Of a DNA stretch of 64,000 nt, positions 56,057 through 64,000 are shown piece after piece (within the stretch, counting starts at the first letter, position 1; every line of letters starts with the position of its first letter). Source of the DNA: Hyphomicrobiales bacterium (GTDB lineage: Bacteria; Pseudomonadota; Alphaproteobacteria; Rhizobiales; Beijerinckiaceae); NCBI GenBank assembly GCA_027483895.1, contig JAIXTP010000009.1, positions 248,001-312,000 of the forward strand, read 5' to 3'. Below the pieces are notes generated by a model. It was not told the DNA's origin. It made no database searches and saw only the letters and a program-made list of their open reading frames with translations. The position numbers and the translations under genes are program-made.

Positions 56057-57202
56057 TCAGCGCGTGAAGGAAACGACCTTGCCGTTCTGAATGGCGAGGC
56101 CCAGTCGCCCGTGCTTCAGCGCGACGGCCTTCTCGCCGAAGATCGTCTTGCGCCAACCGCGGAGCGCGGCGACATCGGCCTCGTCGTCCGCCGCGATGGC
56201 TTCGAGGTCGTCGACCGTGGCGATGACCTTGGGCGCGACGCGCTCGGCATCCGAGACCATCTTCAGCAGCACTTTGAGCAGTTCGACGGTGGCGGGGCTG
56301 TAATTGCGCCGCTCGTTCCGCTCGAGAGCGGGCAGGGACTTCGGATCCCGCGCCAGACCGCGCTCGACCGCGGCGACGATTTCAGCACCGGCACGCGAGC
56401 GCTCGAAGCCGGAGGGAATCGACCGGAGCTTGCCGAGGGCCTCGCCGGACCGGGGCGCCGAGGTCACGACGTCCATCACGGCGTCGTCCTTGAGCACGCG
56501 GCTCCGCGGGACGTCGCGGCTGCGGGACTCGTTCTCGCGCCAAGCGGCGAGTTCGATGAGGATCGCGAGTTCCTTCTGCTTCCGGATCCGGCCGCGCAGG
56601 CGCTGCCACGCGTTTTCGGGGTGAAGTTCGTAGGTCGAGGGCGAGGTGAGCACACGCATCTCGTCGTCGAGCCAATGCGTGCGGCCGCTCTCTTCGAGAT
56701 CGCGCTTGAGCGCCAGATAGACGTCGCGCAGATGGGTGACGTCCGAGCTCGCATAAGTCAGCTGCGCCTCGGACAGCGGCCGCTGAGACCAATCCGTGAA
56801 GCGGGACGACTTGTCGATGCGGGCCTTGGCGAGATCATGCGCCAACTGCTCGTAGGACACGCTGTCGCCGTAGCCGCAGACCATGGCCGCGACCTGCGTG
56901 TCGAAGAGCGGCTCAGGGATGCAACGGTCGAGGTTCCAGAGGATTTCGAGATCCTGACGGCCCGAATGGAAGACCTTCACGACCTCGGGATTTCGCATGA
57001 GATCGAGGAAGGGCTTGAGATCGAGCCCGGGTGCCAGCGGATCGACCAAGGCGAATTCGTCCCGGCTCGCCATCTGGATCAGGCAGAGTTTCGGGAAATA
57101 GGTCGTCTCCCGCATGAACTCCGTGTCGACCGTCACGAAGGGATGCAGGGCGAGGCGATGGCAGGCGGCCGCGAGGGCCTCCGTCGTGGTGATCAGCGGC
57201 AT
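56057..57202 (-). CDS. rnd: Ribonuclease D
   Basis: The product has 381 residues. The DEDD exonuclease core begins [18 protein letters not shown] (Asp-Glu), with DQNL-type Asp in [15 protein letters not shown] and the third motif in [14 protein letters not shown]. Two helical HRDC-like regions follow. It trims 3' ends of structured RNA, including tRNA precursors. The gene is convergent with ppx (2-base gap) and divergent from aspS. Confidence 0.95.
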   Translation of the reverse strand: MPLITTTEALAAACHRLALHPFVTVDTEFMRETTYFPKLCLIQMASRDEFALVDPLAPGLDLKPFLDLMRNPEVVKVFHSGRQDLEILWNLDRCIPEPLFDTQVAAMVCGYGDSVSYEQLAHDLAKARIDKSSRFTDWSQRPLSEAQLTYASSDVTHLRDVYLALKRDLEESGRTHWLDDEMRVLTSPSTYELHPENAWQRLRGRIRKQKELAILIELAAWRENESRSRDVPRSRVLKDDAVMDVVTSAPRSGEALGKLRSIPSGFERSRAGAEIVAAVERGLARDPKSLPALERNERRNYSPATVELLKVLLKMVSDAERVAPKVIATVDDLEAIAADDEADVAALRGWRKTIFGEKAVALKHGRLGLAIQNGKVVSFTR

Positions 57203-57403
57203 GGTGCGTCACTGATAATGGAGTCGCGGGAGACGGCCAATCCTTCGTGCGACATGCCCGTCCGGCGTCGCGGGGACGGGGAGGCGGGCTGGCCCGGGGC
57301 TCGCGCCTTGACAAAGCGCGGCCGTGCATGCGTTTTCCGCGCGACTTTCACGGACTGCGGACCGGCTCGCGCGAGCCCTCCGCCCTGACGGGACGGACCC
57401 TTG

Positions 57404-59260
57404 ATGCACCGCTATCGGACCCACACCTGCGGCGCGCTCCGCGAGAGCGATATCGGCTCGGTCGCTCGGCTTTCGGGCTGGTGCCATCGCATCCGCGACC
57501 ACGGCGGCGTGCTCTTCATCGATCTGCGCGACCATTACGGCATGACGCAATGCGTCGTGGACCCGGATTCGCCCGCCTTCCGCGACGCGGAGAAGCTGCG
57601 GTCCGAATGGGTCGTGCGCATGGACGGCAAGGTCCGCAAGCGGCCCGAAGGCACCGAGAACAAGGATCTCGCGACCGGCGCGGTCGAAGTGTTCATCACC
57701 GAGCTCGAAGTGCTGGGCGCCGCGGCCGAACTGCCTTTGCAGGTGTTCGGCGATCAGCCGTTCCCGGAAGAGACGCGGCTCAAATACCGCTTCCTCGACC
57801 TGCGCCGCGAGACGCTCCACGGCAACATCATGAAGCGCGTCGCGATCGTCGACTTCCTGCGGGGAGCGATGAAGGGGCAGGGCTTCAACGAATTCCAGAC
57901 GCCCATCCTGACGGCGTCCTCGCCCGAAGGCGCGCGCGACTTCCTCGTGCCGTCGCGGCTGCACCCGGGCAAGTTCTACGCGCTGCCGCAGGCGCCGCAG
58001 CAGTACAAGCAGCTTCTGATGATGGCGGGCTTCGACCGCTACTTCCAGATCGCGCCGTGCTTCCGCGACGAGGACCCGCGGGCGGACCGGCTGCCGGGCG
58101 AGTTCTACCAGCTCGACCTCGAGATGAGCTTCGTCACGCAGGACGACGTGTTCGCCGCGGTCGAGCCCGTGATCGGCGGCGTGTTCCGCGAATTCGGCGA
58201 CGGCAAGCATGTCACCCCGAGCCCGTGGCCGCGCATTCCCTATGCCGAGGCCATGCAGAAATACGGCTCCGACAAGCCGGACCTGCGCAACCCGCTGGTG
58301 ATGCAGGACGTGTCGGAGCATTTCCGCGGCTCGAACTTCAAGGTCTTCGCGCGCATGCTCGAAGAGCCGAAGAACCGCGTCTGGGCGATTCCCGGCCCCA
58401 AGGGCGGCAGCCGCGCCTTCTGCGACCGCATGAATTCCTGGGCCCAGGGCGAAGGCCAGCCGGGGCTGGGATATATTATTTTCGACCACCAGATTGTGAC
58501 CGCGACTGGAAACACCCCGGCCGAGGCGATGTCGAACGCGATCAGTGGAGATCGCTCGGGTGTGGGGGCGGTGACTGGGAAAGGGCCGATCGCCAACAAC
58601 ATCGGTGCTGAGCGAGCGGAAGCTATACGCCAGCAGCTCGGACTGGCCGCTGGCGATGCCGCATTCTTCGTCGCAGGCGATCCTGAGAAGTTCGTGAAGT
58701 TCGCGGGCGCGGCGCGCACCCGGGTGGGAACGGAACTCGGCCTCGTCGACGAGAGCCGGTTCGAACTGGCCTGGATCGTCGACTTCCCGATGTTCGAGTG
58801 GAACGAGGACGAGAAGAAGGTCGACTTCTCGCACAACCCCTTCTCGATGCCGCAGGGCGGGCTGGATGCGCTGAACGGTCAGGACCCGCTGACCATCAAG
58901 GCGTTCCAATACGACATCGCCTGCAACGGCTTCGAGATCGCCTCGGGCGGCATCCGCAACCACCGGCCGGAGGCCATGGTGAAGGCGTTCGAGATCGCGG
59001 GCTACGGCGAGGAAACCGTCGTCGAGCGCTTCGGCGGCATGTATCGCGCCTTCCAATACGGCGCGCCCCCGCATGGCGGCATGGCCGCGGGCATCGACCG
59101 TATCGTGATGCTGCTGTGCGACGCGCAGAATCTGCGCGAGGTGGCGTTGTTCCCGATGAACCAGCAGGCTCTGGACCTGCTGATGGGCGCGCCTTCGGAC
59201 GTGACGCCCCGCCAGCTGCGCGATCTCCATATCCGGCTCAATCTGCCCGAAAAGGCCTGA
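57404..59260 (+). CDS. aspS: Aspartyl-tRNA synthetase, with a foreign-looking internal segment
   Basis: The product has 618 residues from ATG 57404; the TTG at 57401 is one codon before. The OB-fold anticodon domain, class II motif 2 ([10 protein letters not shown]) and motif 3 (GIDRIVMLL) are intact, and the GAD insert domain is present. About residues 356-430 use rarer codons (ATT, ATA, AGT, GGA, CGA, ACT, CCT) than the rest, and at 360-391 the protein carries roughly 20 more residues ([17 protein letters not shown] and on) than rhizobial AspRS as I remember it. It charges tRNA-Asp (and probably Asn, as in many alphaproteobacteria). Confidence 0.95.
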   Translation: MHRYRTHTCGALRESDIGSVARLSGWCHRIRDHGGVLFIDLRDHYGMTQCVVDPDSPAFRDAEKLRSEWVVRMDGKVRKRPEGTENKDLATGAVEVFITELEVLGAAAELPLQVFGDQPFPEETRLKYRFLDLRRETLHGNIMKRVAIVDFLRGAMKGQGFNEFQTPILTASSPEGARDFLVPSRLHPGKFYALPQAPQQYKQLLMMAGFDRYFQIAPCFRDEDPRADRLPGEFYQLDLEMSFVTQDDVFAAVEPVIGGVFREFGDGKHVTPSPWPRIPYAEAMQKYGSDKPDLRNPLVMQDVSEHFRGSNFKVFARMLEEPKNRVWAIPGPKGGSRAFCDRMNSWAQGEGQPGLGYIIFDHQIVTATGNTPAEAMSNAISGDRSGVGAVTGKGPIANNIGAERAEAIRQQLGLAAGDAAFFVAGDPEKFVKFAGAARTRVGTELGLVDESRFELAWIVDFPMFEWNEDEKKVDFSHNPFSMPQGGLDALNGQDPLTIKAFQYDIACNGFEIASGGIRNHRPEAMVKAFEIAGYGEETVVERFGGMYRAFQYGAPPHGGMAAGIDRIVMLLCDAQNLREVALFPMNQQALDLLMGAPSDVTPRQLRDLHIRLNLPEKA

Positions 59261-59302
59261 TCGGCGCCCGACCGGGGCGGAAATCGCCTCTCACGACCAT
59301 GG

Positions 59303-59328
59303 AAAGCGGCCTTTCGGGGCCGCTTTTT
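59303..59328 (+). terminator. Rho-independent terminator after aspS
   Basis: A 9-bp stem AAAGCGGCC (59303-59311), loop TTTCGG and GGCCGCTTT (59318-59326) runs into a T tract. It lies 42 bases after the aspS stop and before the malic enzyme gene. Confidence 0.8.
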
Positions 59329-59409
59329 CGTGTCCGCAGCGAAAACCGGCGTGTAAACCTTTCCTTTGCGGATTCGGTGATGTTCCGGGCGACGCGAGGG
59401 GGAGTTTCC

Positions 59410-61692
59410 ATGGCCACGATGTCGGATGACCTGCGCTCGGGCGCTCTAGTCTATCATCGGCTTCCCAAGCCCGGAAAACTCGAGATCCAGCCGACGAAGC
59501 CGCTGGGCAACCAGCGCGACCTTGCGCTGGCCTACACGCCCGGTGTCGCGGCACCCTGCGAGGCCATCGCGGCCGATCCGTCGACGGCAGCGGACTACAC
59601 CTCGCGCCAGAACCTCGTCGCCGTCGTCACCAACGGCACGGCCGTGCTCGGGCTCGGCGATATCGGCCCGCTCGCCTCGAAGCCCGTGATGGAGGGCAAG
59701 GCGGTCCTCTTCAAGAAATTCGCGGGCATCGACGTCTTCGACATCGAGATCGCGGAAAAGCAGGTCGACCGGATCGTCGACGTCGTGGCCGCGCTCGAGC
59801 CGACCTTCGGCGGCATCAATCTCGAAGACATCAAGGCGCCGGAATGCTTCGAGGTGGAGGCCCGCCTCAAGGAGCGGATGGCGATCCCGGTCTTCCATGA
59901 CGACCAGCACGGCACCGCGATCATCGTGGGCTCGGCGGTTCAGAACGCGCTGGCGCTCGCGGGCAAGTCGCTCGGCGCGGTGAAGGTCGTGACGTCGGGC
60001 GCGGGCGCCGCGGCGCTCGCCTGCCTCAACCTCCTCGTCTCGCTCGGCGTGAAGCGGGAGAACATTTGGATCACGGACATCGAGGGCGTGGTCCATCAGG
60101 GGCGCGAGACGCTCATGGACCGCTGGAAGGCGGTCTACGCCCAGAAGACCGACAAGCGCACGCTGGCCGAGGTGATCGAGGGTGCGGACGTGTTTCTCGG
60201 CCTGTCGGCCGCGGGCGTCCTGAAGCCCGAACTGTTGAAGGCGATGGCGCCGCGGCCGCTGATCATGGCGCTGGCCAATCCGACGCCGGAAATCATGCCC
60301 GACGTCGCGCGCGCGGCGCGACCCGACGCTATGATCTGCACGGGGCGCTCGGACTTCCCCAATCAGGTCAACAACGTCCTGTGCTTCCCCTACATCTTCC
60401 GCGGCGCGCTCGATGTCGGCGCGACGACGATCAATGAGGAGATGAAGCTCGCGGCGGTCTCGGCCATCGCGCAGCTCGCCCGGGAGGCGCCCTCGGATGT
60501 CGTGGCGCGGGCCTATGGCGGAGAGGTGCAGAGCTTCGGCGAGACCTCGCTGATCCCGAGCCCATTCGATCCGCGGCTCATCCTGCGCATCGCACCGGCT
60601 GTCGCGAAGGCCGCGATGGATACGGGCGTCGCGACGCGCCCGATCCACGATTTCGACGCCTATCTGGAACGGCTCGACCGCTTCGTCTTCCGCTCCGGTT
60701 TCGTGATGAAGCCGATCTTCGCCGCGGCCAAGGCGGCGCCGAAGCGCGTGATCTATGCCGACGGGGAAGACGAACGCGTGCTGCGCGCGGCGCAGGTGGT
60801 GCTGGAAGAGGGCATCGCAGTGCCGATCCTCGTCGGGCGGCCGGCCGTGATCCAGACCCGCTGCGAGCGGTTCGGCCTCACGATCCGCCCGGGGCGCGAG
60901 GTCGAGGTCATCAACCCGGAGGACGATCCGCGCTACCGCGATTACGTCGCGACGCTGCTCGAACGCGCGGGCCGCAAGGGCATCAATCCGGATGCGGCCC
61001 GCACGCTGGTGCGCACCAACACGACGGTCATCGCGGCGGTCGCCGTGGTGCGCGGCGATGCCGACGCGATGATCGCGGGTCTGGAAGGCCGGTTCTCCTC
61101 CAAGCTCCGCACCATCCTGAACGTGATCGGTCTCGCGCCGGGCGTGCGACGGATCGCGGGCATGTCGTTGATGATCTCGGCGAAGGGCCACCACTTCCTG
61201 ACCGACACCCATGTGCAGGTCGACCCGTCCGCCGAAGAGATCGCGGATACGGCCATCCGCTGCGCGCGGCACATCGAACGCTTCGGCATCGTGCCGAAGG
61301 TGGCCTTGCTGTCGCATTCGGATTTCGGCGGTTCGGATGCGCCGTCCGCGCGCAAGATGCGCGCCGCGCTGGGGGTGATCCGCGAAGCGGCGCCTGAGCT
61401 CGAAGTGGACGGCGAAATGCAGGGCGATACGGCGCTGTCCGAACTCGTCCGCGAACGAAAGATGCCTTCGTCGAGCCTCAAGGGCGAGGCCAATCTCTTG
61501 GTGATGCCGAATCTCGACGCCGCCAACATCGCCTATCAGATCATGAAGGTGATCGGCGACGCGCTGCCCGTCGGCCCCATCCTGATCGGGCCGGCGAAGC
61601 CCGCGCATGTGCTGACGCCCTCGGTGACGGCGCGCGGCGTCGTGAACATGACGGCGCTCGCCGTGGTCGAGGCGCAGACGCCCGCGGAGTGA
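59410..61692 (+). CDS. maeB: NADP-dependent malic enzyme with C-terminal phosphotransacetylase domain
   Basis: The product has 760 residues from ATG 59410 (GGGGGAG upstream). The N-terminal malic domain shows [31 protein letters not shown] (NAD-binding side) and [13 protein letters not shown] with the metal-binding Asp pair; the NAD(P) fold has [16 protein letters not shown]. The second half (~430-760) is a phosphate acetyltransferase-like domain ([12 protein letters not shown]) that is regulatory in the rhizobial enzymes. It makes pyruvate and NADPH from malate. Length matches the fused MaeB type. Confidence 0.95.
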   Translation: MATMSDDLRSGALVYHRLPKPGKLEIQPTKPLGNQRDLALAYTPGVAAPCEAIAADPSTAADYTSRQNLVAVVTNGTAVLGLGDIGPLASKPVMEGKAVLFKKFAGIDVFDIEIAEKQVDRIVDVVAALEPTFGGINLEDIKAPECFEVEARLKERMAIPVFHDDQHGTAIIVGSAVQNALALAGKSLGAVKVVTSGAGAAALACLNLLVSLGVKRENIWITDIEGVVHQGRETLMDRWKAVYAQKTDKRTLAEVIEGADVFLGLSAAGVLKPELLKAMAPRPLIMALANPTPEIMPDVARAARPDAMICTGRSDFPNQVNNVLCFPYIFRGALDVGATTINEEMKLAAVSAIAQLAREAPSDVVARAYGGEVQSFGETSLIPSPFDPRLILRIAPAVAKAAMDTGVATRPIHDFDAYLERLDRFVFRSGFVMKPIFAAAKAAPKRVIYADGEDERVLRAAQVVLEEGIAVPILVGRPAVIQTRCERFGLTIRPGREVEVINPEDDPRYRDYVATLLERAGRKGINPDAARTLVRTNTTVIAAVAVVRGDADAMIAGLEGRFSSKLRTILNVIGLAPGVRRIAGMSLMISAKGHHFLTDTHVQVDPSAEEIADTAIRCARHIERFGIVPKVALLSHSDFGGSDAPSARKMRAALGVIREAAPELEVDGEMQGDTALSELVRERKMPSSSLKGEANLLVMPNLDAANIAYQIMKVIGDALPVGPILIGPAKPAHVLTPSVTARGVVNMTALAVVEAQTPAE

Positions 61693-61710
61693 CGCCGGGC
61701 CCGGGCCGGA

Positions 61711-63423
61711 TCAGTCCGCGCGGGCTTCCACTTCGACCAGCGCGAAGGCGTCGGCCGGTGCGGCGATCATCGCGGCTTCCGCCGCGCCGATCCCCGCCGT
61801 GTTCTTGGCGCGGGCGGAGACGGTCAGCCGCTTCGGGTCGCCGATGAACTGGAGGGTCGCGGCCGTCAAAGCCCGCGCGCCGGGCGACGTACCGAGGATC
61901 GGCGGGAGAGTGAGTGCCGCGAGCGCCTTCGTCTCGTTGCGCACCTGCTGCGGCGTCTTGCGACCGCCGCCTTCCTTCGCGGCGAGCTTCTCCGCGAGGC
62001 CGCGGTTCTCGACGGTAAGATCGAGCCTCTTGATGGTCATGGCGACGGCCGAGAGAGCGGCGGCTTCGGCGGAAGACGCATTCATCACGGCGCCCGCATT
62101 GCCGAGAACGCCGGAAAGCGTCACGTCCGCCATGTCGACGCCCTTGAAGGAGACTTCGCGGATTTCGAGCTCGTCCGTCCCGCGCATGGCCAGTTCGATC
62201 GCGCCCGACACGTCGATCTTGGAATAGCCGAGAGCGCGCAGATCCGCCGTCTCGGCATCGGCCGGGTCGAGCGGAGCGGTCACGCCTTCGAAGGCGAGCC
62301 GCATGCCCTTGGGAATTCCGCCCGCCGGATTGTCCACCCGGATTTCGAGGCCGCGCATTTCGGCGGGGGCGGAGAGGGGCGATCCCATTCCGCGGACCGA
62401 GACGTTGCGGATGCGAAGGGCGCCGAAGGCGGGCATGAGGGAGGAAAGCGACGGTTCGACGGTCTTGGCAGGGTCGCCGTAAGCTGCGACGAGGCCCTTC
62501 AGGAGCGGCTCCATCGACCAATCCGAAAAGCGGATGGTTTCGATGGACACGCGCTCGGCGCCCGAAGCGTGGCTGACATTGTCGAGCGCGAACACCGGAC
62601 CCCTGCCGGTGGCGGCGCCCTCGAAGAGCATGCGGCCGATAAGGGCGTCCTCGGTGCCGTCGGTCACGCGGATGCCGAGCGCCTCCAAACGACCGATCGC
62701 GATGGACGCGTAGAGCTTTTCGAGATCGCGGACGAGCACCGCGCGGTCGGCGGGCTTGAGCGAGTCGAAATCCTCGGCGGCGGCGAAGCCTTCAAGCGTC
62801 GCGGTCCAGCCTTTGGCGAGCGGCCGGGCCAGAATGTCGGAGGCCACCATGCGATCCATCAGAACCCGACCGCCGTCCTCGGGCTTCATTTCCACGGCCG
62901 TGACTTCGACGGAGGCATAGACCGGCCGGAGTTCGGCCGAATCCGCGCCCGGAGCCTGCAATGCGAGCCCGAAGGCGATGTCGGCCTCACGCACGCGCAC
63001 AGTACCGAAAGTGCCGCTCATGACCGACCGGCCGTCGGTTTCTTCCGTGAAGCGCCCGCCGTTCATGATGCCCGCAGCGGCCCGACCGTTGCGGATGTCG
63101 GTGAGGCGCACGCCTTCGAGCACCATGGTCGACCGGTCCTTGCCCACGCGGTCGACGGTTTCGATCGACGCCGCGCGCACGGCCGTGGCGGAGAGCTTGC
63201 CGACGGCATCGGCGACGGCCTTGAAATCGCCAGACGTTCCCAATCGGCGCAGCGCCTCGGCCGAGAGCGAGGAACCTTCGATCTCCAGACCCTTCAACAC
63301 GATCGTGGTACCCGCCGAGCCGATGGTCAGCTGTTCGATCTGAACGGTCTGCGCGTGAACCGGCGCAATCAAAAGACCGGCGAAAAGGCAGGCAAGAAGG
63401 GCTGCGCGGGAACGAGCGAACAA
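61711..63423 (-). CDS. Large exported protein of unknown function
   Basis: The start is TTG 63423, with GGAG seven bases before it; 570 residues result. It opens with a signal peptide (FARSRAALLACLFAGLLIAPVHAQ has a clear hydrophobic core and an AxA-like cut). The mature part has many short beta-strand-like units with alternating hydrophobic and charged residues, several ending in phrases such as GVRLTDIRNGR, TFGTVRVREADIAFGL and LGIRVTDGTEDALIG, as if built from a repeated sheet unit. No catalytic motif and no named family is recognised. It is 75 bases downstream of a PfkB-type kinase gene but is probably separate. Confidence 0.7.
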   Translation of the reverse strand: MFARSRAALLACLFAGLLIAPVHAQTVQIEQLTIGSAGTTIVLKGLEIEGSSLSAEALRRLGTSGDFKAVADAVGKLSATAVRAASIETVDRVGKDRSTMVLEGVRLTDIRNGRAAAGIMNGGRFTEETDGRSVMSGTFGTVRVREADIAFGLALQAPGADSAELRPVYASVEVTAVEMKPEDGGRVLMDRMVASDILARPLAKGWTATLEGFAAAEDFDSLKPADRAVLVRDLEKLYASIAIGRLEALGIRVTDGTEDALIGRMLFEGAATGRGPVFALDNVSHASGAERVSIETIRFSDWSMEPLLKGLVAAYGDPAKTVEPSLSSLMPAFGALRIRNVSVRGMGSPLSAPAEMRGLEIRVDNPAGGIPKGMRLAFEGVTAPLDPADAETADLRALGYSKIDVSGAIELAMRGTDELEIREVSFKGVDMADVTLSGVLGNAGAVMNASSAEAAALSAVAMTIKRLDLTVENRGLAEKLAAKEGGGRKTPQQVRNETKALAALTLPPILGTSPGARALTAATLQFIGDPKRLTVSARAKNTAGIGAAEAAMIAAPADAFALVEVEARAD

Positions 63424-63499
63424 GGCGGTACTCCGTGGGGCTTTTCGGGCCGCGGATCCTGCTCCTGCACTCGCCGCTTGTAAACGTCGGCCATCGCGA

Positions 63500-64000
63500 T
63501 CAGCGCGCGTCGGCGGGCGGGTAGGCGAGGATCGTCGCCTCGACATCCGCGACCGTGGGCAGGCCCGCTTCGTTGCCGAGGCGGCGGATCTTGAAGCCCG
63601 AAGCGCCGCGCGCGAAGTGGAAGTGCTCGGCCCAGGACAGTTCGGGGCGCATCAGTTTCGAAGCCATATAGGCGCCGTGGAAGACATCGCCGGCGCCGCT
63701 CGTATCGACGATCTCCGCCGTTGGAACCGCGAGCGGAGGCTGGCGCCGAACCGTGCCGGTCTCGTCGTACCAGAGCATGCCGCGCTCGCCCTGCGTGACG
63801 CCGCCGATCAGGACGCCCTTGGCCTTCAGGAGATCGAGCAGCTCCTCGGCGCCGATCTTCAGCTGGCGTGCGAAATCCTCGCCGCATATCGCCACGTCGA
63901 TGAATTCGAGGAGTTCCAGACTGTTGGAGCGGACCGTTCCGCCATCGAGCGAAGTGAGGATACCCGCCTCCCGCATGGTCCGGGCATAGTGGATCGCGGC
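63500..64000 (-). CDS. PfkB-family carbohydrate kinase (partial, runs past the right edge)
   Basis: The visible 166 residues are the C-terminal half; the frame continues through the edge (AAIHYART before the internal ATG at 63976). The PfkB signature 2 is VDTSGAGDVFHGAYMAS with the catalytic Asp, and an upstream GGVTQGERGMLWYDETG segment is the typical substrate-side strand. It phosphorylates a sugar or nucleoside; which one cannot be decided without the N-terminal half. Confidence 0.88.
   Translation of the reverse strand, partial: AAIHYARTMREAGILTSLDGGTVRSNSLELLEFIDVAICGEDFARQLKIGAEELLDLLKAKGVLIGGVTQGERGMLWYDETGTVRRQPPLAVPTAEIVDTSGAGDVFHGAYMASKLMRPELSWAEHFHFARGASGFKIRRLGNEAGLPTVADVEATILAYPPADAR

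Overview
This is a GC-rich window (roughly 65% GC by eye) of ordinary bacterial chromosome. It looks like an alphaproteobacterium of the order Hyphomicrobiales (Rhizobiales). The reasons are the gene order gyrA-coaD-ppi-ppi-queA-tgt, the block purN/purM - PerM - HdaA - ppk - ppx / rnd - aspS, an alphaproteobacterial-type SOS box (GAAC-N7-GAAC) between uvrA and ssb, and palindromic intergenic repeats of a kind I associate with this order. The species cannot be named from this sequence. No rRNA, tRNA, CRISPR array, transposase or integrase was seen.

Layout. 0-3.3 kb: end of a molybdenum hydroxylase large subunit followed by two c-type cytochromes, probably one periplasmic oxidation module. 3.3-10.1 kb: a methyltransferase-like protein, a small secreted protein and the tamA-tamB outer-membrane assembly pair. 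10.2-16.1 kb: a stress-flavoured run made of a membrane/SRPBCC protein, an alpha/beta hydrolase and the trehalose cluster otsB-GH15-otsA. 16.2-19.9 kb: a very large RTX-repeat GH16 glycanase, probably exported by a type I system. 20-27.5 kb: alpha/beta hydrolase, uvrA and ssb (divergent around a LexA box), a DUF2189-type membrane protein, an M20 peptidase and a MarC protein. 27.6-28.4 kb: a short, relatively AT-rich two-gene cassette that resembles an effector/immunity pair. 28.5-35.8 kb: gyrA, a tandemly duplicated palindromic repeat, coaD, two cyclophilins, queA and tgt. 35.9-40.0 kb: a VWA protein and a MoxR-type ATPase separated by a serralysin-type RTX protease. 40.0-49.8 kb: a long minus-strand run (SDR, purF, cvpA, radA, alr, dnaB, ndk, purN, purM). 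49.9-64 kb: CDP-alcohol phosphatidyltransferase, PerM transporter, HdaA, ppk, ppx, rnd, aspS, malic enzyme, a large exported protein of unknown function, and the end of a PfkB-family kinase.

How the genes work together. Most are housekeeping: DNA replication and repair (dnaB, gyrA, ssb, uvrA, radA, hdaA), purine synthesis (purF, purN, purM, ndk), queuosine tRNA modification (queA, tgt), CoA synthesis (coaD), cell wall (alr) and polyphosphate turnover (ppk, ppx). Accessory functions are osmoprotection by trehalose and secretion of calcium-binding RTX enzymes (a GH16 glycanase and a metalloprotease); no type I secretion transporter lies in the window.

Most unusual points: the 27.6-28.4 kb cassette, whose first product has four cysteines in a symmetrical Cx10C-x7-Cx10C layout; a Tgt that has lost three of its four expected zinc ligands; a compositionally foreign patch and insertion inside aspS; and an AT-rich stretch before queA with a minus-strand terminator that could end a small RNA.
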